Shown one piece after another: positions 44,707-56,600 of a DNA stretch of 64,000 nt (position 1 is the stretch's first letter; every line of letters starts with the position of its first letter). The stretch comes from Ipomoea triloba (lineage: Eukaryota > Streptophyta > Magnoliopsida > Solanales > Convolvulaceae), in assembly GCF_003576645.1 (NCBI RefSeq), contig NC_044930.1:15050076-15114075 (forward strand). The letters are read 5' to 3'. Below the pieces are notes generated by a model. The model saw only the letters and a program-made list of their open reading frames with translations. It was not told the DNA's origin and did not search any database. The position numbers were made by a program, and so were the translations under genes.

Positions 44707-46063
44707 AGAGTAAATTACACTTTTGGTCCTGTGACTATTGGGGTCCTATTAATTTGAGTACTCGACTTTAAAAAGCAACAATTTAATCCCTTGACTATCG
44801 GTTTTTTAACGGATTAGGTCCTTCCGGCCAAATTTGGCAGGAAAAATGTAAAATATTTTTAATTATTTAATTATAAGGGCAAATCGGTCAATCTACGTGA
44901 TAAAAATTCACCTCATCCCGCCGTGAATGAACTCCTCTGTTTGACGCTGCAGGCCTGAATGCACTCCTCCGTTTCAATCCAGTCCTCCATCTCTTGTTAT
45001 TGGCTCTTCTTCTTGATGCAGAGAGCAGCTGAAATTAACAGGACCAAATCCTTAGTTAGCTCTGGGTTCCAGTGGAATTTTTTTCGGCGACCGGCTCTGA
45101 TTTTTCCGGTGGAGCTTCATCTCTTGTTTATTCGGCTCTTCTTCTCTATCCGCTCCCGTAAGTGTTTAGGAGTCGGTTGTGTTTTGGGTTGAGGCTTACT
45201 TTGCTCAGTTTTAGATACCGAATTTGTTTTCCGGTCATCTTCCTCGCACAAGTGTGGTGAGCCTAGTACCAGACTGGATTTTCGGTGGCCCTCCCTGTTC
45301 TTTCCGTCCTTGTAGTCAGATTGTTCTGTGAGTCCTTGTGTATTTATTTCTCTTAGCTCTTTGTTGCATTAGCCTCCAAAAACACAAACACCCACCAAAT
45401 AAATTAACGTATTAAACAAATTGTTTCCTGTTACGTTCCCAGCCAAATTGTGTCCCCCTTGGCATCTTCTGCTCCTTAGATAGTTAGATACCCCTTTTCC
45501 TCTCTAACTCTCCCCCCTTTAAACCTCTTTCTTCACTCTTAATTCTCAATTTTTCATTTTATACACACTCATATTGATAATTGTGTTTGTCTCTAAAGAC
45601 GACATGGCTGCTGTTGCTTCTTCAGCTTCTATATGTTTTCCGGCGACCGGAAAGGGGACTGATTTCCGGTCTGGGTCTACTGGATTATTGGCCGTAGTGG
45701 GTTCCGGGTATGTTATCCGCTGACTCCATGGTTTCTGCCATGAGTACCAACGGCAGTGTCTCTTTGTGGTCGGATTGTTCTGGGTGTTCTGCCGGACTGG
45801 CTTTTCCCGAAGAAGGAAGAAGAAAAATGAAGAAGAAGGGTGGAGAAGGAAGAAGGGGAGCATGAAATGACCTATTTACCCTCGTGAATAAATAATTTAA
45901 AAAGGTTTACATTTTTTCGGCCAAATTTGGCCGGTGATTTGGCCGGAAGGACCTAATCCGTTAAAAATTCAATAGTCAGGGGATTAAATTGTTGCTTTTT
46001 AAAGTCGCGTACTCAAATTAATAGGACCCCAATAGTCACAGAACCAAAAGTGCAATTTACTCT
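44707..46063. mobile_element. Long-TIR element (Mutator-like), 1.36 kb
   Basis: Inverted repeats of about 160 bp (AGAGTAAATTACACTTTTGG at the left, mirrored at the right) are flanked by the 8-bp target duplication ATATAAAT (44699-44706, 46064-46071). The interior is richer in GC, with intron- and leader-like CT-rich sequence and a CCGGNGA-rich minus-strand frame (45546-45863). It looks like captured gene sequence that I cannot name. No transposase. Confidence 0.82.
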
Positions 46064-46922
46064 ATATAAATATTATATTATATTTTAACATTAACTACGA
46101 CACAATTGACATAATTGCGACAAGCAAAAATATATTTAAAAAATTTGTGACATACTACAGCGACAAACATATAACAACAATTGCAACATACGATTTGATG
46201 AATGACATTTAAAATTAATAAAATTTCGACAAAAAATTAGAAACGGCGACGAATATCGCAAGTATTTGCAACGGTTGTAAAATCAATTGCGACAACAAAT
46301 TAATATAAATGACACACTAATAAGCTTAATTGCGACGAACAAAAATATTATTTGTGACGCCTCGCGACAAACTAATGCGACTGATTTTGAATGCAAATTG
46401 CGACAAAATTAAAATATATTGCAACAAAAATATGTTCGTCGGTGGTAATAATTAATTGCGACAAACAGTCGCAACTGAGCAATTGCGATTCAACCTGATG
46501 CGACGATCACGTTTTGTCGCAAAGTATGTCGCAATTTCTCTTTTGCGTCGAATCTGAGACTAATTGCGACGGAATCTGTCCGTCACTATAGCCATGTTTT
46601 TTAGTAGTGATTAACCCTGGTGATGGTGGTAGTGGTGGTGATAGTGGTGGTGTGATGGTAGTGGTGGTGGTTGCGGTGGTGGTGATGGCGATGACGGCGA
46701 CAGTAGTGGTGGTGGTGGCAATGGTAGTGTAGGGGTGAAGAAGGTTGCAACAAGTATGTGGATCATGGAAAATGACTTTCCGAAAAAAGAGGGACAATTA
46801 TTTTACAGGAAAACAAAGACAATTTTCCTTTAACCAAAAGTTGTTTTTCTTTTACTTTAGTTTTTCACGTTTTGCCAAACACTGAAAACCCAAAAATGAT
46901 TTCGAGTTTCCAAACACACCCT

Positions 46923-47283
46923 AAACTCCTCTGCAAATAACTTTGACGCTGGAAACATTCATCTATGGGTAAATTACTACGTAGTGATTTCTAAGGTAAA
47001 ATAAGGTAGTAAAAGTAAAATTTATTTTTGTTTCAGTTTTTGTTTTGAAATTGAGAATGTAGTTACTATATGGGCACACATAATATTTTTCCAAAAACAC
47101 AAGTCTAGTGATTCTCTCTCATCCTGGTGATGAGTCCTTCCTCTCATCCCCATTGAGAAACTTTTACTTTTTCTTCACCTATTGGTTTATATCTTCTCTT
47201 CCTCTACTTTAAGATTATAGATAAGATCATCATTCACCACCTCAACCACCAGCATTTATTCCTCACCAACCTCGTATCATTTA
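46923..47283. other. Short spacer before the LINE
   Basis: No gene recognised. The 5' untranslated part of the LINE probably begins within it (CT-rich near 47110-47280), but I could not pair a target duplication with the tail at 57250. Confidence 0.35.
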
Positions 47284-48128
47284 ATGAAGCATGTTCCCAC
47301 TATCAAAACATCACTCATGTCTAATACAAATTCTCCCCATAGCCTCCCACAAGCAATCTCTATCCACAACCCCATTCAAGCACTATCACCCCAACTATCA
47401 CCCCATTCAGTTTCTATTGATGCTGGGAACAACTCCGATAGCAAGATTGAAACCCCCTACATCCTCGTTGGCAAGCTCCTCACAGAAAAGACAACTCGTT
47501 TCAATTTCTTCAAAGACACCATGGCCTCAGTCTGGAGACCTAAGAAAGGCATGATGGCAAGAGAAGTTTCCACCAACCTCTTTCTCTTCTATTTCATCCA
47601 CGAAATCGATATCAATAAAGTGCTCAACAACGGACCATGGTCCTATGATCAAAGCCTTCTTCTCCTCAAGCAGATTGAACCAAACACCTCTCCTCATGGG
47701 ATCCACCTCACTCACGCCGACTTTTGGGTCCAAGCGTACAACATCCCCTCCGGTATGCGAACCACTAAAACAGTATAAATGATTGGTGCCTTCTTAGGAG
47801 TGTTCATAACGGTAGATGTTGATATCCTTGGAGGCCTCTGGAAAGATTTCTTGCGCGTAAGGGCTCAGATTGACGTCTCAAAGCCCCTTAGAAGGAAGAT
47901 GAATGTTAAACCTGCAAAAGGTAACCCCTTCTATATTGACTTCAAATATGAACGACTGCCAACTTTTTGTTTCCTCTATGATTTGATCGGTCACAACGAA
48001 AATTCTTGTTATATTATCTTTGAATCAAACGCGAGGAATGTGGAGCGGAACTACAGCCCGGAACTCAGGGCTACCAGCCGGAGATCCCAACCAAGTTCAG
48101 GTCAACGTTGGCGGTTACCTGAGCTACC

Positions 48129-48885
48129 TAGACCTGGCAATTATGGACACGACCCGTTAACACGACATGAAACCATACACGAAAATAACGGGTTAGTGTT
48201 TAGCCTTAACGTGTCCCGGGTCGTTAACGGGTTGACCCGTTATGAACCCGTTATGTTTCGTGTCTTAACGAGTCAACCCGTTAAACCTATTAAGAACCCG
48301 TTTAACCCGTTAGCATTATCATGTTAACCCGTTTACACGAACCCGTTAACACAAACCCGTTTATAACACACTAAGAACTAATGATGAATTTACTAAATTA
48401 GGCTAAGATCCTACACCAATTATTGATATTCAACAATCTGAAATTTGAATTTTTTTTATTTTCAATTTTATTCTAAAAACTAGTATGAACTTCTTTAATT
48501 ATGAGTTTTGGATGTTTTTTTATCATTGTATGAATGTTATAAATTGAACATTTTTTTAGTTTGTTTGATGGATTGAATTGTAGGTTATATATATTTTTTT
48601 TATTTTATGATTTAACTTTAAATTTTAATTTTTTAAATATATTAATAAGTTTAGCGGGTTTAAACGGGTTTCGTGTCATATCGTGTCAACACAAACCGAA
48701 ACCTGTTAGCAAAACGTGTCTATCGTGTCAACCCGCTTAACCTGTTAACAAATCGTGTTCGTGTTCGTGTTAAAAATTTGAACCCGTTAACCTTAACGTG
48801 TCGTGTCCGTGTTTAGCCTTATCGTGTTCGTGTCGTTATCGTGTCGACCTGTTAACGAACCCGTATACACGAATTGCCAGGTCTA
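48129..48885. mobile_element. Non-autonomous hAT element in LINE ORF1
   Basis: Terminal inverted repeats TAGACCTGGCAATT and AATTGCCAGGTCTA are perfect and flanked by the exact 8-bp duplication GAGCTACC (48121-48128, 48886-48893). The subterminal regions are packed with ACCCGTTAA/TTAACGGGT motifs in both orientations. 757 bp, no ORF. Removing it restores the host LINE frame. Confidence 0.95.
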
Positions 48886-51428
48886 GAGCTACCTCGCCGG
48901 CGGACAAATAAAGCAACACAAAAGTCGCCTTCCGCCTCTGACGACTGCCCTGAACAGACAAACATTCCTTACAAGGAAACTTCATTTCAAAAGGAACAGA
49001 CAAGTACACAGTCCCAGCCTTCCAACTTGGAGTCGCGCATAGCATTAATGATCCTCTTCCACTGCATAGCAAAAATTTAATGCAAGGTGGCGATATGACA
49101 ACGGGCACTCTTCCTGAGAACATGGTTAATGGGTTTATCCCCTGGTCTTCTTCAGGCTCAATCAATGATAACATTGGGCTCAAAAGAAAGAAAAATGACT
49201 TTGGGCTAGTTCATGTCACAAACTTCACTTTCCACCATGATGATTTTCTCCTCGGGTGGGTCAAAAAACTTACTGGAGGCGGGTCCTATGCCACAGGCCT
49301 GCTTGGATCAATGAGTCTTCTAACTTGGAACGGTCGCAGGCTCGGGAACTTGGTGACAGTTCAATTTCTTGTGGACTTTATCCACCTCAAGAAGCCCAAT
49401 GTTATTTTTTTTTATGGAAACTCTCCTCACCTCCAACAAATTCCAGGCACTCAAATCCAAATTGGGCCTCCCTGGTTCTTTCGTTGTGGATTGCATCGGC
49501 CATAGTGGGGGCCTAGCTCTTCTATGGGCTGAAAATGTTTCAGTCTCTCTTCAAAGATACTGACCAAATCACATTGGCGTCAACTTATCTCTCCCAGATA
49601 TTCCTAATTTGTGGAGATTCACTGGGTTCTACGGGCATCCAAACAGAGCAAGGAGACGCGATTCATGGCATCTTCTTCGTGACCTAGCATCTCGCAGCAG
49701 CCTCCCTTGGGCTATAATGGGAGATTTCAACGACATTAGATGTCCAAGCGAAAAGATTAGCCGCCACCCTCAACCGCGTTGGCTTATGGAAGGTTTTAAC
49801 TCGGCAATCGAATGCTCCGGTCTCTCCGATGTTGAAATCAGAGGGTACAAATATACCTGGGGCAGAGGTAGAGGCACACCAAATTGGGTCCAAGAATGTC
49901 TAGATCGAGTTCTTGCCTCACAATCTTTGTTGGATCTTTTTGAGCATGCTACTATTGAATCAGTTGTTACACTTGTGAGCGACCATCTCCCTATTTTCAT
50001 GAAACCAATTCCCACATCTAGACACAGGAGGCGGGCAAAATTCCGGTTTGAAAATCTCTGGATTAAAGAAGAAAATTGTTGCATTCTTGTTGCTGAATCT
50101 TGGACTGCTTCAAGGGGTGCAAGCTTGATCTCTAGGCTCGATTCTTGCAGCAAAGCTCTCTAGGATTAGGGAAGGAAGTTGACCAAAGATTTCCATCCAA
50201 ACATTGATCACTACTTAAAACAGATGGATGCTTACAGAAATCAGTCTGATTACGCCAGCATGCTAGCCTTCTCCGATGCGCAAAGATGATGTATCCACCT
50301 CCTTCATCAATAGAACACCTACAAGAAGCAGTGTGCTAAATCTTTCTGGCACAAAAGCGAGGACCTAAATTCCCGATTCTTCCACAACTCTGTCACAAAG
50401 AGAAGAAGAAACAATACCATAAATAAGCTTAGAAACCCTGCTGGTAATTGGGTGGAAAAAGGCCCAGGATTAAATGAGTTAATTCTGAATTACTTCTCCA
50501 ACTTGTTCGACTCATCCCCTAGAGACCTCACTCCTGTTCTCAATTGTACCAAGCCTAGAATCACTCAATCCCATAATCAGCTTCTCCTATGTCCCACCAA
50601 TGGTGAGGAAGTCAAACGTGTTTTCTTCTCTATGCACCCCGACAAATACCAGGGACCGGATGGTTTCAACCCCGGTTTTTATCAGGCTTTTTCACTACAA
50701 AAAAATGCGAAAATAACGACGGATTTAGCGACGGATTTATTCGTGGCTAATTTAACGACAGAATAGCGATGGTTTAGTGACGGATTTATTTTTTTTAAAA
50801 AAATTGAAATATAGCGACGGATTAGCGACGGAATTTTGCGACGGAAAAATTTTATCGTTAACTTGGTAGCTAATTTTAGCGGTAAATTGCCGCGCCTAAA
50901 ATTGCGATGGAAAAATTGATCCGTCGCTGAGCTTAATAACGGGGATTTAATTTTTTCACAACTTATCGACGGATATTAGTTTCCGTCGCTAGCTAGCGAT
51001 GGAAAATGGTATCCGTTGCTAGGTAGCGACGGATTTATCCGTCGCTACATTTAGCGACGGATACGAAATCCGTCACTAGATCTTTAGCTCGGTGTTTTTT
51101 TAACTTTTTAAAAATGGAACCGGTATTTTTAAATAAAAATTTAGCGACGGAATTTTAATTTTGTCGCTATAACTAGCGACGGATTCAAATTCCGTCGCTA
51201 GAATATTAAACGCGGTAGTTTTAATAGGGTTTAGCGACGGAATTGAAATCCGTCACTATATATAGCGACGGATTTAAAATTCCGTCGCTAGAATAATATG
51301 GCCAGAATTTTTAATAAAATGAATGTAGCTACGGAATTGAAATCCGTCGCTAGATATAGCTACGGATTTATATTCCGTCGCTAAATCTGATTTGAATATA
51401 GAATAAGATTGGTCAAATAATTTTGTAA

Positions 51429-51636
51429 ATGTTCAGCCCTAAACATTGTTCTACAAACCCATCCGCCGCCCACACCTCTACCAGCACTGCGCCACTTCCC
51501 AACGCCGACGACTTCTTCCTTGCGCCAACCGCCTACCGCTGCTCGCCTCGCCGAACCCCCAACGACGTTGCCTTCTCTGCCGTGCTCATCGCCTTCGCCA
51601 CCACAGAGGTCGTGACAGAGACAGGTAAAGACCTTG
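51429..51636 (+). other. Possible captured 5' exon of unknown origin
   Basis: An open, GC-rich frame ends at a good donor (GAGACAG before GTAAAG) directly upstream of the U2AF65 exons, as a chimeric first exon would. I recognise no domain. Confidence 0.35.
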
Positions 51637-51828
51637 GTTCTTACTAATTCATTTATTATATTGATTGTTGTGCTTGGTCTTTTCTTTTTATAATATTACA
51701 CTTCGTTATCATACACTTCTTAATCATCAGCTGTAATAGTTTAAGGTAGCAAATGACTCAAGATATGGATTTGACTAATAGTTTAAGGTAGCAAATGACT
51801 CAAGATATGGATTTGACTGGTTTTACAG

Positions 51829-52984
51829 GCGGCGGAGATAGAGAGGATAGACACAAACGTAGGTCCAGATCTCGCTCCAAAGATAGATCTAAACACAAAC
51901 GTAGGTCCAGATCTCGCTCCAAAGATAGATCTAAGCATAGATTAAATTCAAGATCACCTTCTCGCTCCAAAAGGTGAGCTCCGGTTTTTTGTCATATTAC
52001 TCTTCTGCTTGTCCATTTACCTCGTTTATTTGGGTTTCCATTTCCATTTTCTTTAGTTATCTATACAGATAAACAGGCAATGCTCTTATAGAAAGGAGGG
52101 GTGAACCCAAACAGAAAGAAAGCTAGCTTCTATTTCTCATGTTCCTCTTTGTTATATTAATATCTGTATTGCACTACTCTGTGTATAAAATTCAGAAACT
52201 AAGTCATAGTGAGGTCAATCTCTACTGATCTGTCAGGTTTGATGAAATAAACAAAGTCCAAACTTATAAAGGAAATGCCATTACTGGATTACTATTATTT
52301 TTTTTACTTCTGATTTTATTAATGAATTTGTGTTTTTACAGTAAAAGGGTCATTGGTTTTGATATGGCACCTCCTTCTGCAATGTTGCTTGGTCCGAGTG
52401 CTGCTCCAGGTACAAATATCATTACTATTTTAAATTACTCTTTCTTGATAACTGTCATGTTTTTCTAGGAAATAGTGTGGAAGTCCATTTCAAAATGCAT
52501 GGTTTCATTTTGGTAAGCATTTTATAATTTATTTGTAGGCTATTTGGTATGTGTCCTAGTCACTAGATTGATTGTTGAGTGTTGATATGTGAAGATATGT
52601 TTTGACGTTTTGGTTCACTGTTTTAATTTTGCATTTATTGGGTTTTAATAGCAGTTTGGGGCTCTTCCTATGATACATGTTCAAGCGATGACTCAACATT
52701 ATCAGTCAACCAAACATGCTCGGAGAGTTTATGTTGGAGGACTTCCTCCAAATGCAAATGAGCAGGTATTATACTCCCACTGGTTTTGCTCGATACCATC
52801 ACCTTTTTTTTCAACACAATGACTTTAGTTTATGTGTTTGGTTTCTTTATATTTTCATGACATTACAAGACACATCTACTGTTCTTATATGGTACAACAT
52901 TTTCCTACTCCTTTTATTGCAGTCTATTGCAACCTTCTTTAGTCATGTTATGTCTGCAATGGGAGGAAACAATGCCGACCCTGG
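51829..52984 (+). pseudogene. U2AF65 (U2AF large subunit) gene fragment captured by a CACTA element
   Basis: U2AF65 recognises the 3' splice site polypyrimidine tract. Four exons with intact GT/AG borders are present. 51829-51973 encodes an RS domain (RRSRSRSKDRSKHK, internally duplicated by a 48-bp repeat). 52342-52409 has KRVIGFDMAPPSAM. 52655-52765 has QAMTQHYQSTKHARRVYVGG, the start of RRM1. 52923-52984 has SIATFFSHVMSAMGGN. The rest of RRM1, RRM2 and the UHM domain are absent. A 42-bp direct repeat lies just upstream (about 51735-51818). The pieces remain in frame, so an RS-domain fragment protein could be made if transcribed. Confidence 0.9.
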
Positions 52985-53214
52985 GTTGTTAATTATATCT
53001 GCAATTACTATTATTGTTATTTAATTTTATATATTCTTTTCAGATGCTAAGATTATTCATCATTTTCATAACAATCTCAGCTTCTTCTTTCACATTTTTT
53101 TTTCAATAATTTATAATTTATTCATTATTCATGCATTGACAGAGGCAGGTGAGCATTTTGTGAATGTCTATTGAATTAAGTGTACTTTGCATTCTAAGCA
53201 TTGATATTTGATAG

Positions 53215-53640
53215 GTCCAGTTGGAGGGATACTGTAATTGGGGATCATTCAAAGATAGATAACTTGGTTCAAGTATCTAACAATTCTCACCTTTATATTC
53301 AGAGTTTCTAACAGTTTGTACAAATTTGAGAATCCCATTATACTCACTCAACTTTGCAGATAGGTCATAATGTAGTTATTGGGAAGATTGGAAGAACTGC
53401 ATGCTATGTGGACAAGTTGGAATTGCTGGCTCAGTAAGGTAAATTGCTGCTTACTCTCTCTATGCCTTTATATAAAGAAGAAAGCAAAATGGCAATGCTG
53501 AATCTAAATCACTTTGACTTCAACTTATCCAAGACTTGATTGCTTTTTAACATTTTAAAACTTTTTAACATAATTTGCTTTTAATCTTCTTTCAGCATAG
53601 GTGACTATGTAACTATGGGGGGAAGAGTTGCAATTCGTGA
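53215..53640 (+). pseudogene. LPXD (UDP-acyl-glucosamine N-acyltransferase) gene fragment captured by a CACTA element
   Basis: LpxD is an acyltransferase of the lipid A pathway that plants retain in mitochondria. Three exons encode its hexapeptide-repeat core: 53215-53272 (SWRDTVIGDHSKIDNLVQ), 53360-53438 (IGHNVVIGK, then after a one-base frameshift CMLCGQVGIAGSV) and from 53596 (SIGDYVTMGGRVAIRDQ). The introns keep GT/AG sites. The N-terminal and C-terminal parts are absent. It shares orientation with the U2AF65 fragment 230 bp upstream. Confidence 0.87.
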
Positions 53641-56600
53641 TCAACTGAAGAGTTACTTGAAGTTAACATCTGATTCTTGTATATAACTGTAAATAAAATA
53701 GGTCTGAGTTGCAGATCCCAACCTTTTTGGGTAATGATTGTGAATATTAGTGTACTTGCAATAAAATGGAAAGATTGATAAATCCTTCCACACAACCAGT
53801 AAACTTAAATTGGACTCTATTTGAGTTTATTGTATATGAAAGATGCTTGAATTAGTTTTGTAAACTTTCTGTGACACTCTGTATCCGACTGTATTTGACA
53901 ACAATCATTTCAGTTGTAGGCACTATTAACTTTGATCTGTAATACTTCATATCATTTGTGTTGCCACTATGGATTAAAATCCTATTGTTGTTTTGGTTGG
54001 TGCCAACTTGGTTTTCATATATATTTTAAGTGATGAGCTATAATACTTTTACTTATTTAAAGATTATATTATGAAAATTGTGAAAAATTCATAGTAAATA
54101 AAGGTAATGAATATTTGTTACAGACTTATAGCATAGTGTGTTGATATGGACAGGTAAATTTAAAAAAAAAAGGGATTTTAATTGCAATAAAAAAATTAAT
54201 TTTTTTTAAAAAAAATATAATTAGTGACGGAAATATTCGTTGCTATTCCTTTTCAAATTCGTCACCTCATCTTCAAACTAGGAAATTAGCTACGGATTTT
54301 TTCTTGATTTAGCGACGGAATATCCGTCGCTAGATTTAGCGACAAAATTGTAGTCGTTATTTCCTCACAAATTTTATCATCAAATTCGTCGTCGAAAGGA
54401 ATTTAGCGACGGAAAAAAATTTTGTCACTAAATTCTAGCGAGGAGGGTTTTTGCGACGGACTGATTCCGTAGCTATTCCGTCGCTAAACCCTTTTAGCGA
54501 TGGATTTTGTCCACTTAGCGACGGATTTTGTCCGTCGCTATTTCCGTGTTTTTTTGTAGTGTTTGGGACATCCTTGGTTCAGACATCACTCACCTGTGTA
54601 ACAATTTTATTGCCTCTGGTAAGCTCCCCCAAGGCCTCAACAACACCCACATTGTCCTTATCCCTAAGAAGGCAATACCGGAAAATATGGGTGATCTTCG
54701 CCCAATTGCATTGTGCAACGTGGCTTACAAGATCATTGCAAAAGCCTTGGCAAATATATTGAATGGATTAGTGGACAAGGTTATTGCCGAGAATCAGAGT
54801 GTAGTGTGCTCGGGAGAATGCTTTCAGACAACATAATGATTGCCTTTGAAGCTCATCAGTATTTGAAGAAAAAGAGACAAGGCAAGGATGGTTTCACGAC
54901 ACTTAAGCTTGATATGAGTAAGGCGTTCGACCGAGTGGAATGGCCTTTCCTTCATGCTATGTTAAGCAAACTCGGTTTTGACAATAGATGGAATGTGTCT
55001 CCACCGTTGACTACCACATCTCCCATGAAGGCAATTTGATCAGCCCGATTGTTCCCTCCAAAGGTCTTAGGCAAGGCGACCCCATCAGCCCTTACCTATT
55101 TATCATCATAGCTGAAGGTCTCAATGCCATGATCAAGAATGCAGAGGACAATGGTTTCCTCCATGGAATTCAAGTAGCCCGTGACACTTCGAAGATCTCC
55201 CACCTCTTATTTGCCGATGATAGCTTCTTGTTTTGCAAAGCTATTATACCAGAGATCCAATCTGTGAAAATCATTCTGTATGACTACGCAAAAGCGTTTG
55301 GGCAGCTCATCAATTTTAACAGATCATCTCTTTTCTTCAGTCTTAATGTTCGTGACATCTTCAAATCTTCTATTTATAACATTTTGCAGGTTGATGGGGT
55401 AGGGAACTCCAGTTCTTACCTTGGATTACCTTCCCTCATTGGCAGAAACAAAAAGGACATTCTTGGTTTCCTCAAGAACAGAGTACTCTCCAAAATCCGT
55501 TCGTGGAACCACAAGTTACTTTCACGGGCTGGGAAGGAAGTTCTCATCAAGAGTGTCATCCATGCTCTTCCTACCTATGCTATGAGCATGTTCTTTATTC
55601 CAAAAGACAATGTGAGAGACATCGAGTGTGCGATTAATGCTTTCTGGTGGGGGACCGAATAAGGCAGCCGCAAGGGCACCCGATGGAAATCATGGTCTAG
55701 GCTCTGCACACCCAAGGACTGGGGAGGAATAGGCTTTCGACAATTTGATCATTTTAACACGGCCCTTCTCTGCAAACAGGCATGGCGTCTCATTCAGAAC
55801 CCTTCCTCCTTCGTTGCAAGAGTCTATCAGGCCAAATACTACCCAGGAGCAACCTTTCTTGAAGCTAGATCTGGCAACAACCCCTCTTTCATATGGAGCA
55901 GTCTCCTTACCACTAGGGACACCATCAGACGTCATACTCGCTGGAGAGTTGGCAATGGAAACTCCATCAAAATCTACAATGATAAATGGTTACCAAACAA
56001 CTCTAACCCCACGATCTCCACACAACCTTTTCCTTTCTTGCAGGATGCAAATGTCTCCTCCCTGTTCATCAACAATCCCCCGCAATGGGACTCAGACATT
56101 ATCTCTGACATCTTCAACCACAGAGATGTTGTTCTCATAGCCAATATCCCTCTACCTATCTCCTATAGGGATGAAAAGCTCGTCTGGATGGGAGAAGATC
56201 GTGGACATTTCACTGTTAAAAGCCGTTACAGACTTCTCATTGGTGAGTAGCCAGTAGCGAGCAAGTTGGATTGGGCAATTCTCTAGAAACTCAAGGTCCC
56301 TCCCAAGGTGAAATCTTTCATGTGGCAGGCATGTGCATCTTGTCTTCCCACTGCTGATTTGCTTCGCGCCAAAAAGGTCAATTGCAACCCCATCTGCCCA
56401 CTGTGTCATCATGTAGAAGAGAGCATTTTCCACCTCCTTTGCATAGTGCCCCTTTGCTATATAATGCTGGAATCTCTCTTCCTTTCAAACTTCATCTGCA
56501 GGTGTACTTTCCATTGGAGATTGGCTCATCAGCAACATGAAGCAGCTCGATAACTTCAATTGCTGTCTCATGCTTATAGTTTGTTGGTACGTCTGGTTTG

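Larger units (their letters stand above)
27208..46609. mobile_element. Composite CACTA-type element, 19.4 kb (about 17.9 kb without the assembly duplication)
   Basis: The termini CACTACTAGAAAAC at the left and TTTTTTAGTAGTG at the right are inverted. The 3-bp target duplication ATT (27205-27207, 46610-46612) matches the CACTA superfamily. Both subterminal regions (27208-27870 and about 46085-46609) are packed with GCGACRAA/GCGACGGA motifs in opposite orientations, the usual transposase-binding pattern. No TNPD/TNPA-type gene was recognised, so it is non-autonomous. Its interior holds a Mutator-like block, a 4CL-like fragment, a long-TIR element and a SINE/MITE pair. Whether these were captured by the element or inserted into it later cannot be told from one copy. 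Confidence 0.8.
26654..46922. mobile_element. Small inverted-repeat element split by the large CACTA element
   Basis: AGGGTGTGTTTGGAAAC at 26654-26670 is mirrored exactly by GTTTCCAAACACACCCT at 46906-46922, and the next 100 bp on each side are loosely similar. Without the CACTA insertion (27208-46609) the element would be under 900 bp. Its left arm contains another MITE-like segment (about 26772-27100) and an AAT microsatellite. No clear target duplication was found. Confidence 0.6.
50693..54561 (+). mobile_element. CACTA-type element carrying two host gene fragments
   Basis: The termini CACTACAAAAAAATGCG and its mirror ending TTTTTTTGTAGTG are flanked by the 3-bp duplication TTT (50690-50692, 54562-54564). 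The subterminal regions (50693-51400 and about 54215-54561) carry dozens of TAGCGACGGA motifs. No transposase is encoded. The interior holds a GC-rich leader exon (about 51429-51636), U2AF65 exons and LPXD exons, all in the plus direction and with introns. It sits in the LINE reverse transcriptase frame (after GFYQAF), which is continuous once the element is removed. Confidence 0.93.

Noticed and set aside
46507..46797. Minus-strand Thr/Ile/Pro-rich frame
   Set aside because: Produced by GTGGTG/GATGGT trinucleotide repeats.
51735..51818. 42-bp direct repeat (GTTTAAGGTAGCAAATGACT..) considered as a target duplication
   Set aside because: The copies are adjacent, with nothing inserted between them; a simple tandem duplication beside the captured exon.
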